Counted from the first letter of the stretch, positions 52,026 through 62,858 are shown. The stretch is 64,000 nt of DNA from Duganella guangzhouensis (GCF_009674535.1 NZ_WKJK01000009.1:60099-124098); one strand, 5' to 3'. Program-made: numbers and translations. The notes: a model not told the origin generated them from the letters alone.

Positions 52026-53723
52026 ATGAACGCTCCTAGCCAGGTCATTCAAACTCAGGACATCGAACTTCAAGCCATCCACGCCGCGCTCAACCGCGTG
52101 CAGGCGGTGATTGAATTTGACCTGGAAGGCAAGATTTTGCACGCGAACGAGAACTTCTTGCGTGCCATCGGCTACACGCTGGCCGAGGTTCAGGGCCGTC
52201 ATCACTCGATGTTCTGCGAGCCGGAGTATGCCGCTAGCCCCGCTTACAAACAATTCTGGGCCGGCCTGGCAGCGGGCGAGTACGACCACGGCGAATACAA
52301 GCGCATCGCCAAGGGCGGCCGCGAGATCTGGATCAACGCGTCCTACAACCCCATCATGGACGCCGATGGCAAGCCTTACAAAGTCATCAAATTCGCCACT
52401 GACATCACCGACAGCCGCATGCGCAACGCCGAATACGAGGGCAAGGTCAGCGCCATCAGCAAGGCCCAGGCCGTGATCGAGTTCGATATGCAGGGCCATG
52501 TGCTTTCCGCCAATGATAATTTCCTCGATGTCATGGGTTACTATCTGGATGATATTAAAGGCGAGCATCACCGCATTTTCTGCGACCCGGAATTCGCCGC
52601 CAGTGCCGAATATAAACGTTTCTGGCAAAAACTGAATCGTGGCGAATTTGACAGCGGTCGCTATAAACGTCTTGGCAATAATAAAAAAACAGTATGGATT
52701 CAAGCCACTTATAATCCGATTCTGGATTTAAATGGCAAACCTTACAAAATAGTGAAATTCGCAACCGATATTACCGCCCAAGTGGCGCTGGAAGAGTCGG
52801 TGGCGGCCAAAGCCAAGGCCGACGGCGACAAGATCGCCCGCCTGCTGGAGTCGGTCGCGTTGGCCGCCAATGGCGACCTCACCAGCAAAGTGCTGGTCGA
52901 GGGCGACGAGCCGCTGGACCAGCTGGCCGAAGGCATCAGCAAGATGATTGCCGACCTGCGCAAGGTGATCAGCGACGTGGTGATGTCCGCCAGCGGTCTG
53001 GCCGATGCCTCCACCACCATTTCCGAGCGCTGCAACGGCGTCGCGGTCGGCACCCAGGCGCTGGGCGCCACGGTGGAAGAAATGAACGCGTCGATCGACG
53101 GCCTGACCAGCTCGATCAACACCATCGCCGGCAATACCTCGGACGCCGACGCCATGGCCAAGTCGACCCAGCACGAAGCGGAAGTCGGCGCCAAGGCGGT
53201 CGCCAAGTCGATCGAAGCCATGGACTTGATCAACCGCTCGTCCGAAGATATCGGCGAAATCGTCAAAGTCATCAGCGACATCGCCAACCAGACCAATATG
53301 CTGGCCTTCAACGCCGCGATCGAAGCCGCGCGCGCCGGCGAGCACGGGCTGGGCTTCTCGGTGGTGGCGGACGAGGTGCGCAAGCTGGCCGAGCGCTCGT
53401 CGCAGGCCACCAAGGAGATTTCCAAGCTGATTAACGAGTCGGTCAAGCGGGTGTCCGCCGGCAGCGAGATTTCGCGCCAGGCCAGCGACGCCTTCGACAA
53501 GATTCTGGTCGGCGTGGTCAAGACCACCAATGCCATTTCCGACATTTCCAAAGCCACCAACGAGCAGCTGCTCACCGCGCGCGAAGTCAGCACCGCGGTG
53601 CAATACATCGCCGAGGAGGCCGAAAAATCGGCCGCCGCCTGCGATAGCATCGCCCGCTCGACCGAAGGGCTGAATCAGCGCGCCGGCGACTTGAATAAAA
53701 CCGTAGCCGGCTTCGCGGTGTAA
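52026..53723 (+). CDS. Soluble methyl-accepting chemotaxis protein with two PAS domains
   Basis: 565 aa, ATG 52026. No membrane helix. Two PAS domains in tandem, about 16-130 and 138-252: both have QAVIEFD at the start, F/C-EPE or CDPE-type motifs, and YNPI...NGKPYK(V/I)(I/V)KFATDIT at the end. Then a HAMP-like/linker segment (LLESVALAANGDLTSKVLVE) and the signalling domain with the hairpin tip EIVKVISDIANQTNMLAFNA followed by AIEAARAGEHGLGFSVVADE. It resembles Aer2/BdlA-type PAS-MCP sensors of oxygen or redox state; the PAS cofactor cannot be read. DNA of the second PAS (about 52,490-52,770) is markedly AT-richer than the first. It heads the cheR-cheD-cheW operon. Confidence 0.9.
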   Translation: MNAPSQVIQTQDIELQAIHAALNRVQAVIEFDLEGKILHANENFLRAIGYTLAEVQGRHHSMFCEPEYAASPAYKQFWAGLAAGEYDHGEYKRIAKGGREIWINASYNPIMDADGKPYKVIKFATDITDSRMRNAEYEGKVSAISKAQAVIEFDMQGHVLSANDNFLDVMGYYLDDIKGEHHRIFCDPEFAASAEYKRFWQKLNRGEFDSGRYKRLGNNKKTVWIQATYNPILDLNGKPYKIVKFATDITAQVALEESVAAKAKADGDKIARLLESVALAANGDLTSKVLVEGDEPLDQLAEGISKMIADLRKVISDVVMSASGLADASTTISERCNGVAVGTQALGATVEEMNASIDGLTSSINTIAGNTSDADAMAKSTQHEAEVGAKAVAKSIEAMDLINRSSEDIGEIVKVISDIANQTNMLAFNAAIEAARAGEHGLGFSVVADEVRKLAERSSQATKEISKLINESVKRVSAGSEISRQASDAFDKILVGVVKTTNAISDISKATNEQLLTAREVSTAVQYIAEEAEKSAAACDSIARSTEGLNQRAGDLNKTVAGFAV

Positions 53724-53725
53724 TC

Positions 53726-54541
53726 ATGGATGCCGGCGGTTTCCCCCCCGCGACGCTGAGCGCGCTGATCGCGCTGGTGCGCAAGCACACGGGCATCGCG
53801 ATGACCGAGCGCAAAAGCGTGCTGCTGGAGCGGCGTCTGCGTCCGCGCGTGCAGGCCTTGAACCTCAGCAGTTACCAGGCATATCTGGACAAGGTGGAAC
53901 AGGATCGGGCCGAAGTACCGCATTTTATCGACCTGGTCACCACCAACGACACGCTGTTTTTCCGCACCCCGCAGGTATGGGATTACGTGGAAAAAGAGTT
54001 CCTGCCCAAGTGGTGGAGCGAACACCAGGGCCAGAAGCTGAAAATCTGGTCGGCGGCGGCCTCCAGCGGCGAAGAGCTGTATTCGATGGCCATCCTGTGC
54101 GAGGAATTCCTGGAATCGCATCCAGGCTTCAGCTACCAGATCCATGCGACCGATATTTCGCGCCAGATCCTGGCGCTGGCGCGTGACGGCCAGTACACCG
54201 GCCGCTCCGTCGAACGCATCCAGTCCACGCATCCGGACTGGGTAAAAAAATACTTCCGCCCCAGCGCCAACGGGCTGCGGGTGGTGGATGCACTGAAACG
54301 CAATGTGGAGCTGGCCCAACATAACCTGCTGACTCCGTTAAAGCCTGCCAGACAGTTTGACCTGGTGTTTCTGCGCAATGTACTGATCTATTTTGACCAG
54401 GAACAGCAGCAGATCATCCTCCAGCAAGCACGTCCGAGCATGGCACCCCACGCCATCATGATAGTGGGTGAATCCGAATCGATCTCTGGCCTCAACACCG
54501 CCTACCAGTTCGACCGGCCGATGATATATCGAATGGAATAG
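53726..54541 (+). CDS. cheR: Chemotaxis methyltransferase CheR
   Basis: 271 aa, ATG 53726 two nt after the MCP stop. It methylates receptor glutamates with SAM. N-terminal helical domain (GIAMTERKSVLLERRLRPRV), TTNDTLFFRTPQVWDYVEKE, SAM site KIWSAAASSGEELYSMAILC, IHATDISRQILALARDGQYT, FDLVFLRNVLIYFD near residue 215. All core motifs are present and no TPR extension exists. Confidence 0.94.
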   Translation: MDAGGFPPATLSALIALVRKHTGIAMTERKSVLLERRLRPRVQALNLSSYQAYLDKVEQDRAEVPHFIDLVTTNDTLFFRTPQVWDYVEKEFLPKWWSEHQGQKLKIWSAAASSGEELYSMAILCEEFLESHPGFSYQIHATDISRQILALARDGQYTGRSVERIQSTHPDWVKKYFRPSANGLRVVDALKRNVELAQHNLLTPLKPARQFDLVFLRNVLIYFDQEQQQIILQQARPSMAPHAIMIVGESESISGLNTAYQFDRPMIYRME

Positions 54542-54550
54542 GCGGTCGAC

Positions 54551-55123
54551 ATGCAAGCCACACTCAATCCCACCCTGCCCCTGCCCTATGGCACACCGTT
54601 GCCATGGCCGGAACCGGAGCCCCGTCAACGCAGCGATAGCCCGCGCGCGCCGTTGCAGGTGGCCATGGGCCAGCTGAAAATCGGCACCCGCACCGAGCAG
54701 TTGCAAGCGCTGCTGGGCTCCTGCGTCGGCATCGGCTTCATCTGGAAAAAGCGCGGTATCTGCGGGCTGGCGCATTGCCTGCTGCCGGAATGCCCGCAAA
54801 TGGAAGATGAATTCGGCGCCCGCTACGTCAACCAGGCGGTGCCGTCGCTGCTGCGCCTGATTGGCGCCACCCCGGCCGACTACGCGGATATCGAAGTGAT
54901 TCTGGCCGGCGGCGCCACCATGCTGAATGTCTGCTCCAGCCGGTTGCAGATCGGCCAGCAGAACGCCGACGCGGCGCGCAAGCATTTGCGCAAGCGCGGC
55001 CTGAACGTCAGCTATTGCCGCATCGGCGGCAAGTGCGGCCGCACCATCAATATCGATTGCGCCAGCATGACGTGTTCGGTCCAGGAAATTATCGCCACTT
55101 GCGCGGAGAATACCCATGCCTGA
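54551..55123 (+). CDS. cheD: Chemoreceptor glutamine deamidase CheD
   Basis: 190 aa, ATG 54551. The catalytic Cys lies in LLGSCVGIGFIWKKRGICGL (about residue 58), the His in LAHCLLPE, and VILAGGATMLNVCSSRLQIG and LNVSYCRIGGKCGRTINI follow, as in CheD. It deamidates receptor glutamines and can bind CheC. A proline-rich 30-residue N-terminal segment precedes the domain. Its last 8 nt overlap the next gene. Confidence 0.93.
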   Translation: MQATLNPTLPLPYGTPLPWPEPEPRQRSDSPRAPLQVAMGQLKIGTRTEQLQALLGSCVGIGFIWKKRGICGLAHCLLPECPQMEDEFGARYVNQAVPSLLRLIGATPADYADIEVILAGGATMLNVCSSRLQIGQQNADAARKHLRKRGLNVSYCRIGGKCGRTINIDCASMTCSVQEIIATCAENTHA

Positions 55124-56639
55124 TGCGTCGTCTGCCGTCCCTTGCACCGAATTGTTTGGCTCGTTTGTCCTTGGTGACGATGAGTTCGCCCTACCCGCCA
55201 GCTGCTTCCGCGAGGTGGTCAATTATCCGGACAAGGTGTCGGCGCTGCCGCTGTCGCCGCGCTTTCTCGAAGGGATTTTTACGCTCCGCGGCAGCGTGAT
55301 CCCGGTGGTCAATCTGGGCCGGGTGTTCAACCCGGACGCGCGCGCCGCCCAGCCGACCGACAAGATCGCCATCCTTGATTATCACGGCGTGCTGATCGGT
55401 ATTCTGTTCGACGCCACCGGCGAGATTCTGCGCGTGCGGCCCGAACAGCGCAGCACGCTCAGCTACACGGACGGCGAGCAGCCTGGCGTGGTGGCAGGCA
55501 CCATCCTGCTTGACCATGGCACCCGGCTGGTACAAGTATTGAATCCGGACGCGCTGGTGCGCATCGAGAACGTGCCGCAAGTGCTGGCGCTGCAATGCAA
55601 CGACCAGTTGACCCAGCGTCGCCACGGCGAGCGCCGCCAGTGCGTCAGCTTCCGCGCCGGCGACTCCTCGTTTGCGTTTGAAATGCGGGCGATCCAGGAA
55701 ATTATCCGCGTGCCCGAGCTGCAACCGTCGGTGCTGAACAGCGCCTTGTGCCTGGGTCGCATCAACTTCCGCGGCAGCCCGGTGGCGGTGGTGGATTTTG
55801 CCACCCTGCTCAACGCCGGCACTGGCGACAACCGGGTGCGCAGTGATGACAGCGACCAGCGCATCATCGTTGCCCGCATCGACGATGCCACCATCGGCTT
55901 CCTGGTCGATTCGGTCGACAATATCGTCAATTTCTACGGCGAGGAAGTGATGCCGATTCCGATGCTGAGCAAGGCACGGGCCGGCATGTTTGCCGGCTGC
56001 CTGTCCAAGCCGGAGCTGGGCGACATCTTCCTGCTCGACCATCAGAATATCTTTTCCAGCAATGAAATCAAGGAGATGCGCGCCGGTCACGCCAATCTCT
56101 ATCCGAAGGACGAGGCCCAGCTGGCGCGCAACGATGCACGCGATGCGCGTCGCACCCAGCGCAAGGTCTACATCACCTTCGCGTTGGAAAACCGCTATGC
56201 GGTGGAAATCAAGCAAGTGCGCGAGATTATCGACCTCAGCGTGAGCGACATCACGCGCCCGCCCGGCCTGCCGGCCTTTATGCGCGGCATGATGAATCTG
56301 CGCAAGCAGATGGTGACCGTGATCGACCTGCGCGGCCTGTACGATATGCCGCCGCTGGAGGACACCTCGCAAGCCAAGATCCTGGTGGTGGACCGTGGCG
56401 ACGATTGTTACGGCCTGATGGTGGACGCGGTGGAAAACATCATGACCATCGAAGACAGCAAGCGCTACGGCGCGCCCAAGATGATGCGCAATCCGAATGC
56501 GCACGGCGACCCGCGCGCCGAAATGGATGAGGTCATCAATATCGACGGTGCCGACGGCGCGCAGCAAACCCTCAGCGTATTCGAATGCAACCGCCTGCTG
56601 GAACGTCTGACCCAGGAGATTCCCGCGCTGGCCACTTGA
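55116..56639 (+). CDS. cheW: Triple-domain CheW-like scaffold protein
   Basis: 507 aa, about three times a normal CheW. Domain 1 about 8-155 (SFVLGDDEFALPASCFREVV, GIFTLRGSVIPVVNLGRVF), domain 2 about 168-325 (CVSFRAGDSSFAFEMRAIQE, INFRGSPVAVVDFATLL), domain 3 about 350-500 (VYITFALENRYAVEIKQVRE, GMMNLRKQMVTVIDLRGLYD). CheW couples receptors to CheA; a multi-CheW protein could link several receptor trimers or array rings. No CheA, CheB or CheY is present in the window. It is expressed with CheD (8-nt overlap). Confidence 0.9.
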   Translation: MPDASSAVPCTELFGSFVLGDDEFALPASCFREVVNYPDKVSALPLSPRFLEGIFTLRGSVIPVVNLGRVFNPDARAAQPTDKIAILDYHGVLIGILFDATGEILRVRPEQRSTLSYTDGEQPGVVAGTILLDHGTRLVQVLNPDALVRIENVPQVLALQCNDQLTQRRHGERRQCVSFRAGDSSFAFEMRAIQEIIRVPELQPSVLNSALCLGRINFRGSPVAVVDFATLLNAGTGDNRVRSDDSDQRIIVARIDDATIGFLVDSVDNIVNFYGEEVMPIPMLSKARAGMFAGCLSKPELGDIFLLDHQNIFSSNEIKEMRAGHANLYPKDEAQLARNDARDARRTQRKVYITFALENRYAVEIKQVREIIDLSVSDITRPPGLPAFMRGMMNLRKQMVTVIDLRGLYDMPPLEDTSQAKILVVDRGDDCYGLMVDAVENIMTIEDSKRYGAPKMMRNPNAHGDPRAEMDEVINIDGADGAQQTLSVFECNRLLERLTQEIPALAT

Positions 56640-56687
56640 CCGCCGCAGGAGTACAGTAGCGTTATTGTTAACTTGAACGCCACTGCC

Positions 56688-57383
56688 ATGACCATCTCGC
56701 GCCGCGCCCTCGTCCTGTTGTTCCCCCTGAGCCTGCTGGCCGCCAGCGTGCAGGCGCTGTCGTTGGACGATATCAGCAACAAGGATGCCTCCGGCGGCCT
56801 GAAGGCGGCGCTGGAAGCCGGCTCCAATCAGGCGGTCAGCAAGCTAGGTGCCGAGGGCGGCTTCCTCAACAACGACAAAGTGCGCATCCCGCTGCCCAAG
56901 ATCCTGGAACAAGCCCGCCCCATTCTCAAGATGACCGGCAAGGCCCAGCAGCTGGACGATCTGGTGGTGCAGATGAACCACGCCGCCGAATCGGCGGTGC
57001 CGATGGCCAAGCCGCTGCTGCTGGACGCGGTTAAATCGATGAGCATCAGCGATGCCAAGAACATCCTCACCGGTGGCGAGACCTCGGTCACCGATTTCTT
57101 CCGCTCCAAAACCCAGGACAAGCTAGCGGTACAGTTCCTGCCGGCGGTCAAAAAAGTCACCGACCGCTCCGGCCTGGCCACCAAGTACAACTCGGTGATG
57201 AGCCTGGCGCCGAAAATCGGTGTGCTGCCCAAGGAACAGGCCACGGTGGAAGGCTACGTCACCCAGCGCGCGCTGGACGGCCTGTACACCATGATTGCCG
57301 AGGAAGAAAAAGCCATCCGCGCCGATCCGATCGGCACCGGCAGCAAGCTGATCGGCAAAGTATTCGGCGCGCTGCGCAACTGA
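56688..57383 (+). CDS. DUF4197 domain protein, exported
   Basis: 231 aa, ATG 56688 (TTG 56673 is an alternative). Signal peptide MTISRRALVLLFPLSLLAASV then QALSLDDISNKDASGGLKAAL, the usual opening of DUF4197 proteins, followed by NNDKVRIPLPKILEQARPIL, QMNHAAESAVPMAKPLLLDA, ILTGGETSVTDFFRSKTQDK, GYVTQRALDGLYTMIAEEEK. The domain is helical and of unknown function, widely found in proteobacteria as a periplasmic protein. It lies alone between the chemotaxis and efflux genes, 48 nt after the CheW stop. Confidence 0.88.
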   Translation: MTISRRALVLLFPLSLLAASVQALSLDDISNKDASGGLKAALEAGSNQAVSKLGAEGGFLNNDKVRIPLPKILEQARPILKMTGKAQQLDDLVVQMNHAAESAVPMAKPLLLDAVKSMSISDAKNILTGGETSVTDFFRSKTQDKLAVQFLPAVKKVTDRSGLATKYNSVMSLAPKIGVLPKEQATVEGYVTQRALDGLYTMIAEEEKAIRADPIGTGSKLIGKVFGALRN

Positions 57384-57399
57384 TTTTCTGAACACCCGC

Positions 57400-57447
57400 T
57401 TGCGATACGCGGGTGGCTAGTCTAATATGGATAGGTAGCCTACCTAT
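57400..57447 (+). promoter_or_regulatory. Promoter and MarR operator of the efflux pair
   Basis: TTGCGA (57400-57405), a 17-nt spacer and TAATAT (57423-57428) give a good sigma70-like promoter. Immediately downstream, ATAGGTAG-C-CTACCTAT (57431-57447) is a perfect 8-bp inverted repeat with a one-base centre, the size of a MarR dimer site, ending 12 nt before the ATG at 57459. Repression by MarR at its own promoter is inferred. Confidence 0.65.
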
Positions 57448-57458
57448 ATTAGTTGACC

Positions 57459-57911
57459 ATGACATCAGAAATCCCCCAATACGCGGTCGAGCTGGCGGAT
57501 GAGCTGCGGCTGGCGCTGCATCACGCCTTCCGCCGCATCCGCCAGGAAAGCGACGACGATCCCTCCGGCCTGAGCTTGCAGCAAAAGCTGCTGCTGTCTC
57601 ACATCAGCCTGCAACCCGGCATCGGCGTGGCCGAGCTGGCGCGCATGGAAAAGCTGCGCGGACCGACCATGAGCGGCCATATCAAGACGCTGGAAAACAG
57701 CGGCCTGGTGCGGCGTTCTCCGCCCGATCCCGAGGACCGCCGCCGCAACGGCGTCGAGCTGACCGAACACGGCCTGGCGGTGCTGGAAGCGATCCGCGCC
57801 CGCCGCCGCGACTGGCTGGCACGCAAACTATCCCAACTTCCGCCCGAAGGCGCCACCGCGCTGCGCCAGGCGCTTATATATCTGCAGCAGATAGGCAATG
57901 ACGATGACTGA
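57459..57911 (+). CDS. MarR-family transcriptional regulator
   Basis: 150 aa, ATG 57459. Winged helix with LSLQQKLLLSHISLQPGIGV, ARMEKLRGPTMSGHIKTLEN (recognition helix) and the wing RRSPPDPEDRRRNGVELT containing the conserved DxRxx pattern; flanking helices form the dimer interface. It overlaps the efflux gene by 14 nt, and a palindrome lies in its promoter, so it is very likely an autorepressor induced by a ligand exported by the pump. Confidence 0.93.
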   Translation: MTSEIPQYAVELADELRLALHHAFRRIRQESDDDPSGLSLQQKLLLSHISLQPGIGVAELARMEKLRGPTMSGHIKTLENSGLVRRSPPDPEDRRRNGVELTEHGLAVLEAIRARRRDWLARKLSQLPPEGATALRQALIYLQQIGNDDD

Positions 57912-59316
57912 AACAACTGTGAACGCGGCACTGATCCGCAAAATCTATATGGGCCTGGTCATCATGATCGGCCTGGCGGCGCTGGACCAGAGCATTGTGG
58001 CAACCGCGCTGCCGCGCATCGTCGACGAGCTGGGCGGCATGACCCATCTGTCGTGGGTGGTGACGGCCTATGTGCTGGCCTCCACCGCCGTGATGCCGCT
58101 GTACGGCAAGCTGAGCGATCAGTATGGCCGCAAGCCGCTGCTGTACACCGCCATCATCACTTTCCTGATCGGCTCGGCGCTGTGCGGGCTGGCGCAGAAT
58201 ATGGTCGAGCTGATCGCCTTCCGCGCCATCCAGGGGCTGGGCGCGGGCGGCTTCATGCCGCTGGCGCAGATTGTCATTGGCGACCTGATTCCGCCGGCCG
58301 AGCGTGGCAAGCGCCAGGGCAGCATCGCCGCCGTCTATGCGCTGACCAGCGTGCTCGGCCCGGTGCTGGGCGGGCTGCTGACCGATTGGCTGTCGTGGCA
58401 CTGGATTTTCTACGTCAATCTGCCGGTGGGCGCGGTGGCGCTGTATGTGATCGCCAAATCGTTGCCACACGACAAGCCGCATCACGCCCACAAGATCGAT
58501 TACCTCGGCTCGGTGCTGCTGACCGGCGCGGTGACGGCGGCGCTGCTGGTGCTGGCGCTGGGCGGCACTGAATGGGCCTGGCAATCGCGCGAGCTGTTGT
58601 ACACGGCACTGCTGGCGCTGGCGATGATCGCGCTGCTGCTGTGGCATGTGCGCCGCGTGCCGGAGCCGGTGTTGCCGCCGGATCTGTTCCAGAATCGCGT
58701 GTTCAACGTGGCCAGCGTGGTGCTGGCGCTGACCTTTGTCGGCATGATGGGCTCCAGCGTGTTCTTCCCGCTGCTGTTTCAAATGGTGATGGGCGCCAGT
58801 CCGGCCAGTTCCGGCCTGCTGACCATGCCAATGATGGTGGGACTGATTATCTCGTCGACGCTGAACGGTCGCGTGCTGGGCAAGACCGGCCGCTACAAGC
58901 CGGCCCAGGTGCTGGGGCTGGCGCTGGCGACGCTGTCGTTTGGGGTGCTGGCCTGGGGCATTTCCAGCGCGGCCGGCTATGGTGTGCTGGAGCCGGCCAT
59001 CTTCGTGCTGGGTGCCGGGCTGGGTCTGGTGATGCCGAATATGACGATCGCGGTGCAGAATTCGCTGCCGGCGATGCGGCGCGGCGTCGGCACTGCGATG
59101 CTGGGTTTTTTCCGCTCGCTGGGCGGGCTGATCGGCGTGACCGGTTCCGGCGCCATCCTGGCGCAGCAACTGCACGGCCAGGCGGCGACGGCGGGTTTGT
59201 ACCGCCATGCGATTGGTAATGTCTTTACGGTGGGGACGGTGATGGTGGGCCTGGGCTTGCTGATGCTGGCCCTGCTGCCCGAGCTGCCGATGGCAACCCG
59301 GGCGTCTGCAAAATAA
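57898..59316 (+). CDS. MFS multidrug efflux transporter (DHA2, 14 TM type)
   Basis: 472 aa, ATG 57898 within the MarR gene. DHA2 features: MGLVIMIGLAALDQSIVATA (motif D1, LDxxIVxxALP), WVVTAYVLASTAVMPLYGKL, SDQYGRKPLLYTA (motif A), RAIQGLGAGGFMPLAQIVIG (motif B), SVLGPVLGGLLTDWLSWHWI (motif C). The length and hydrophobicity fit 14 helices. It exports drugs or toxic metabolites with proton antiport. It converges on the MCP gene with 2 nt between stops. Confidence 0.92.
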   Translation: MTMTETTVNAALIRKIYMGLVIMIGLAALDQSIVATALPRIVDELGGMTHLSWVVTAYVLASTAVMPLYGKLSDQYGRKPLLYTAIITFLIGSALCGLAQNMVELIAFRAIQGLGAGGFMPLAQIVIGDLIPPAERGKRQGSIAAVYALTSVLGPVLGGLLTDWLSWHWIFYVNLPVGAVALYVIAKSLPHDKPHHAHKIDYLGSVLLTGAVTAALLVLALGGTEWAWQSRELLYTALLALAMIALLLWHVRRVPEPVLPPDLFQNRVFNVASVVLALTFVGMMGSSVFFPLLFQMVMGASPASSGLLTMPMMVGLIISSTLNGRVLGKTGRYKPAQVLGLALATLSFGVLAWGISSAAGYGVLEPAIFVLGAGLGLVMPNMTIAVQNSLPAMRRGVGTAMLGFFRSLGGLIGVTGSGAILAQQLHGQAATAGLYRHAIGNVFTVGTVMVGLGLLMLALLPELPMATRASAK

Positions 59317-59318
59317 GC

Positions 59319-60929
59319 TTAGTGTTCCAGCGCCAGCGCCGGGCGGCGCAACGGGCCACGGCCGCCACCCAGACGGTGCGTGGACTCGCGATCCAGCTTG
59401 AAGGTGCTGACCATCTCTTCCAGCTGGGCCGCCTGCTCTTGCATGGCATTGGCGGCCGCTGCCGCCTCTTCCACCAGCGCCGCATTCTGCTGCGTCACTT
59501 CATCCATCGACACGATGGCCTGGTTGATCTGGTTGATGCCCTCGCTCTGCTCCTCGCCGGCGATCATAATTTCCGTCATGATGCTGGTGACACGTTCCAC
59601 GCTACTGACAATCTCATTCATGGTGGCGCCGGCCTTGTCCACCAGCTGCGTGCCGGCATCCACCTGCTCCACCGACGCCGTAATCAGCTCCTTGATTTCC
59701 TTGGCCGCCGCCGCCGAACGCTGCGCCAGATTACGCACCTCGGTCGCCACCACCGCGAAACCACGGCCCTGCTCACCGGCGCGCGCCGCTTCCACCGCCG
59801 CATTCAGCGCCAGAATATTGGTCTGGAACGCAATCCCATCGATCACGCCAATGATGTCGGCAATCTTGCGCGACGAAGTGTTGATGGTGCCCATGGTATC
59901 CACCACCTGCGACACCAACTGACCACCCTTGCCAGCCACATCCTGCGCGCTCAGCGCCAGTTGATTGGCCTGACGGGCGTTGTCAGCGTTCTGACGCACG
60001 GTCGAGGTCAGCTCTTCCAGCGACGACGCGGTTTCCTCCAGCGCGGCCGCCTGGTTCTCGGTACGGCGCGACAGATCCAGGTTGCCCGAAGCGATCTCGG
60101 CACTGGCGGTGGCAATCGCGCTGCTGCCGCTGCGGATGCTGCTGACGGTGTTGGACATCTGGTCCTGCATCTTGATCAGGCCGCCCATCAGCTTGCCCAT
60201 CTCATCCTGACGCTCAACGCTGATGTGGTTGGCCAGATTGCCGGCGGCGATCTGGTCGAAGTGGCCCAGTGCCTGCTCCAGCGGACGCAGAATCGCCGCC
60301 AGCAGACGCACCGCCGAAAACACCAGTAAAGCCGCGCCCAGCACCAGCGCAATCGTGAAGCCCTTGGTGAAGCCGCCGAAGAACGACTGGCTGTCGTCAT
60401 AGTGCTCTTTGGCCGAGGTCATTTGATACTGTTCCAGCTTGTTCGAAGCGGCGTCAAAAATGCCGAACTGGGCCGACAGCGTCTTCATCGACAGTTCGTC
60501 GATCTTGGCGCTGTCCTGGGCGCGCAGCGCGCTCATCAGCGCGCGCAGCTCGTTGACGTACAGCGCGCGCTTGCCGTCCAGATCCTTGGCCAGCACTTTT
60601 TCTTCGTCGCCCAGCGGCAGATCAAGGTAAGCTTTCCACGCTTTATCGGCGTCCTGCATGAAACCATCGGCGCGGCCCAGGGTTTTCTCCAGATCCGCCG
60701 CTTCCGGATGGAACACGCCACGGTCGATCACGAAACGGGCGCGGTTGAGGAAGTTCTTGGCGGCGCCCAGCGCGATGGTCGACGCCATCTGGTTCGAATA
60801 CACGTCTTTCAGTGCGTAGTTGACGGTGTTCATGCCGAAGATACTGACACCGCCGAGGCCGAGCAGCAGTGCTCCCAGTAAGGTCATGGTGGCGATCAGG
60901 CGCGTGCGAATGGTTATGCTGTTGAACAT
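59319..60929 (-). CDS. Methyl-accepting chemotaxis protein (Tar-like membrane receptor)
   Basis: 536 aa, ATG 60929. First membrane helix about residues 10-33 (RLIATMTLLGALLLGLGGVS), a periplasmic four-helix-type domain of about 150 residues, second helix about 190-212 (FTIALVLGAALLVFSAVRLL), a HAMP region (LRPLEQALGHFDQIAAGNLA) and a signalling domain with ADIIGVIDGIAFQTNILALN followed by AAVEAARAGEQGRGFAVVAT. The C-terminus (RLGGGRGPLRRPALALEH) lacks the NWETF-type tether for CheR. The periplasmic domain starts with ALKDVYSNQMASTIALGAAK, common in Burkholderiales receptors with unknown ligands. It is transcribed away from the acyl-CoA ligase with a 234-nt gap. Confidence 0.93.
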   Translation of the reverse strand: MFNSITIRTRLIATMTLLGALLLGLGGVSIFGMNTVNYALKDVYSNQMASTIALGAAKNFLNRARFVIDRGVFHPEAADLEKTLGRADGFMQDADKAWKAYLDLPLGDEEKVLAKDLDGKRALYVNELRALMSALRAQDSAKIDELSMKTLSAQFGIFDAASNKLEQYQMTSAKEHYDDSQSFFGGFTKGFTIALVLGAALLVFSAVRLLAAILRPLEQALGHFDQIAAGNLANHISVERQDEMGKLMGGLIKMQDQMSNTVSSIRSGSSAIATASAEIASGNLDLSRRTENQAAALEETASSLEELTSTVRQNADNARQANQLALSAQDVAGKGGQLVSQVVDTMGTINTSSRKIADIIGVIDGIAFQTNILALNAAVEAARAGEQGRGFAVVATEVRNLAQRSAAAAKEIKELITASVEQVDAGTQLVDKAGATMNEIVSSVERVTSIMTEIMIAGEEQSEGINQINQAIVSMDEVTQQNAALVEEAAAAANAMQEQAAQLEEMVSTFKLDRESTHRLGGGRGPLRRPALALEH

Positions 60930-61126
60930 ATCTTTTTTCTCGTATGTATAAAGAATGGACCGGGAGCGCCGGAAGCTGTCATCACGGGGATCTGCCCGTC
61001 GGGGGGTGCGCGCCTGGGTGGCCGAAGTGGCTCTATTAATGCCGTAAGGCAATAATGTACGAGAAAAGTAGTTCGGGGTCAAACCATTTATTTGTGAATT
61101 AACCTAGTTTCATGCCACAGAGCAAC

Positions 61127-61155
61127 AAACCCGGCGTCTGGCCGGGTTTGATTTT
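61127..61155. terminator. Intrinsic terminator hairpin beside the acyl-CoA ligase
   Basis: AAACCCGGC (61127-61135), loop GTCTG, GCCGGGTTT (61141-61149) is a perfect 9-bp stem. It lies 9-37 nt after the ligase stop on the minus strand, where it ends in GGGTTTGTTGCTCT; on the plus strand it is followed by GATTTT. It most likely ends the ligase transcript. Confidence 0.7.
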
Positions 61156-61163
61156 GCAAGCCA

Positions 61164-62795
<1,632 letters not shown>

Positions 62796-62858
62796 GCGGG
62801 AGTCTCCGTTGGTAGTGATTATTGGCCCGAGTGTGGTGCGCCGCTCCACCCAGCGTCA

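Noticed and set aside
55191..56567. 458-codon minus-strand frame opposite the triple CheW
   Set aside because: The plus frame has three CheW domains; the minus frame is His/Val-rich shadow sequence.
61070..61085. GTAGTTCGGGGTCAAACC as possible stray REP
   Set aside because: It shares only GGGGTCAA with the RAYT repeat arms and lacks the following bases, so relation is not shown.
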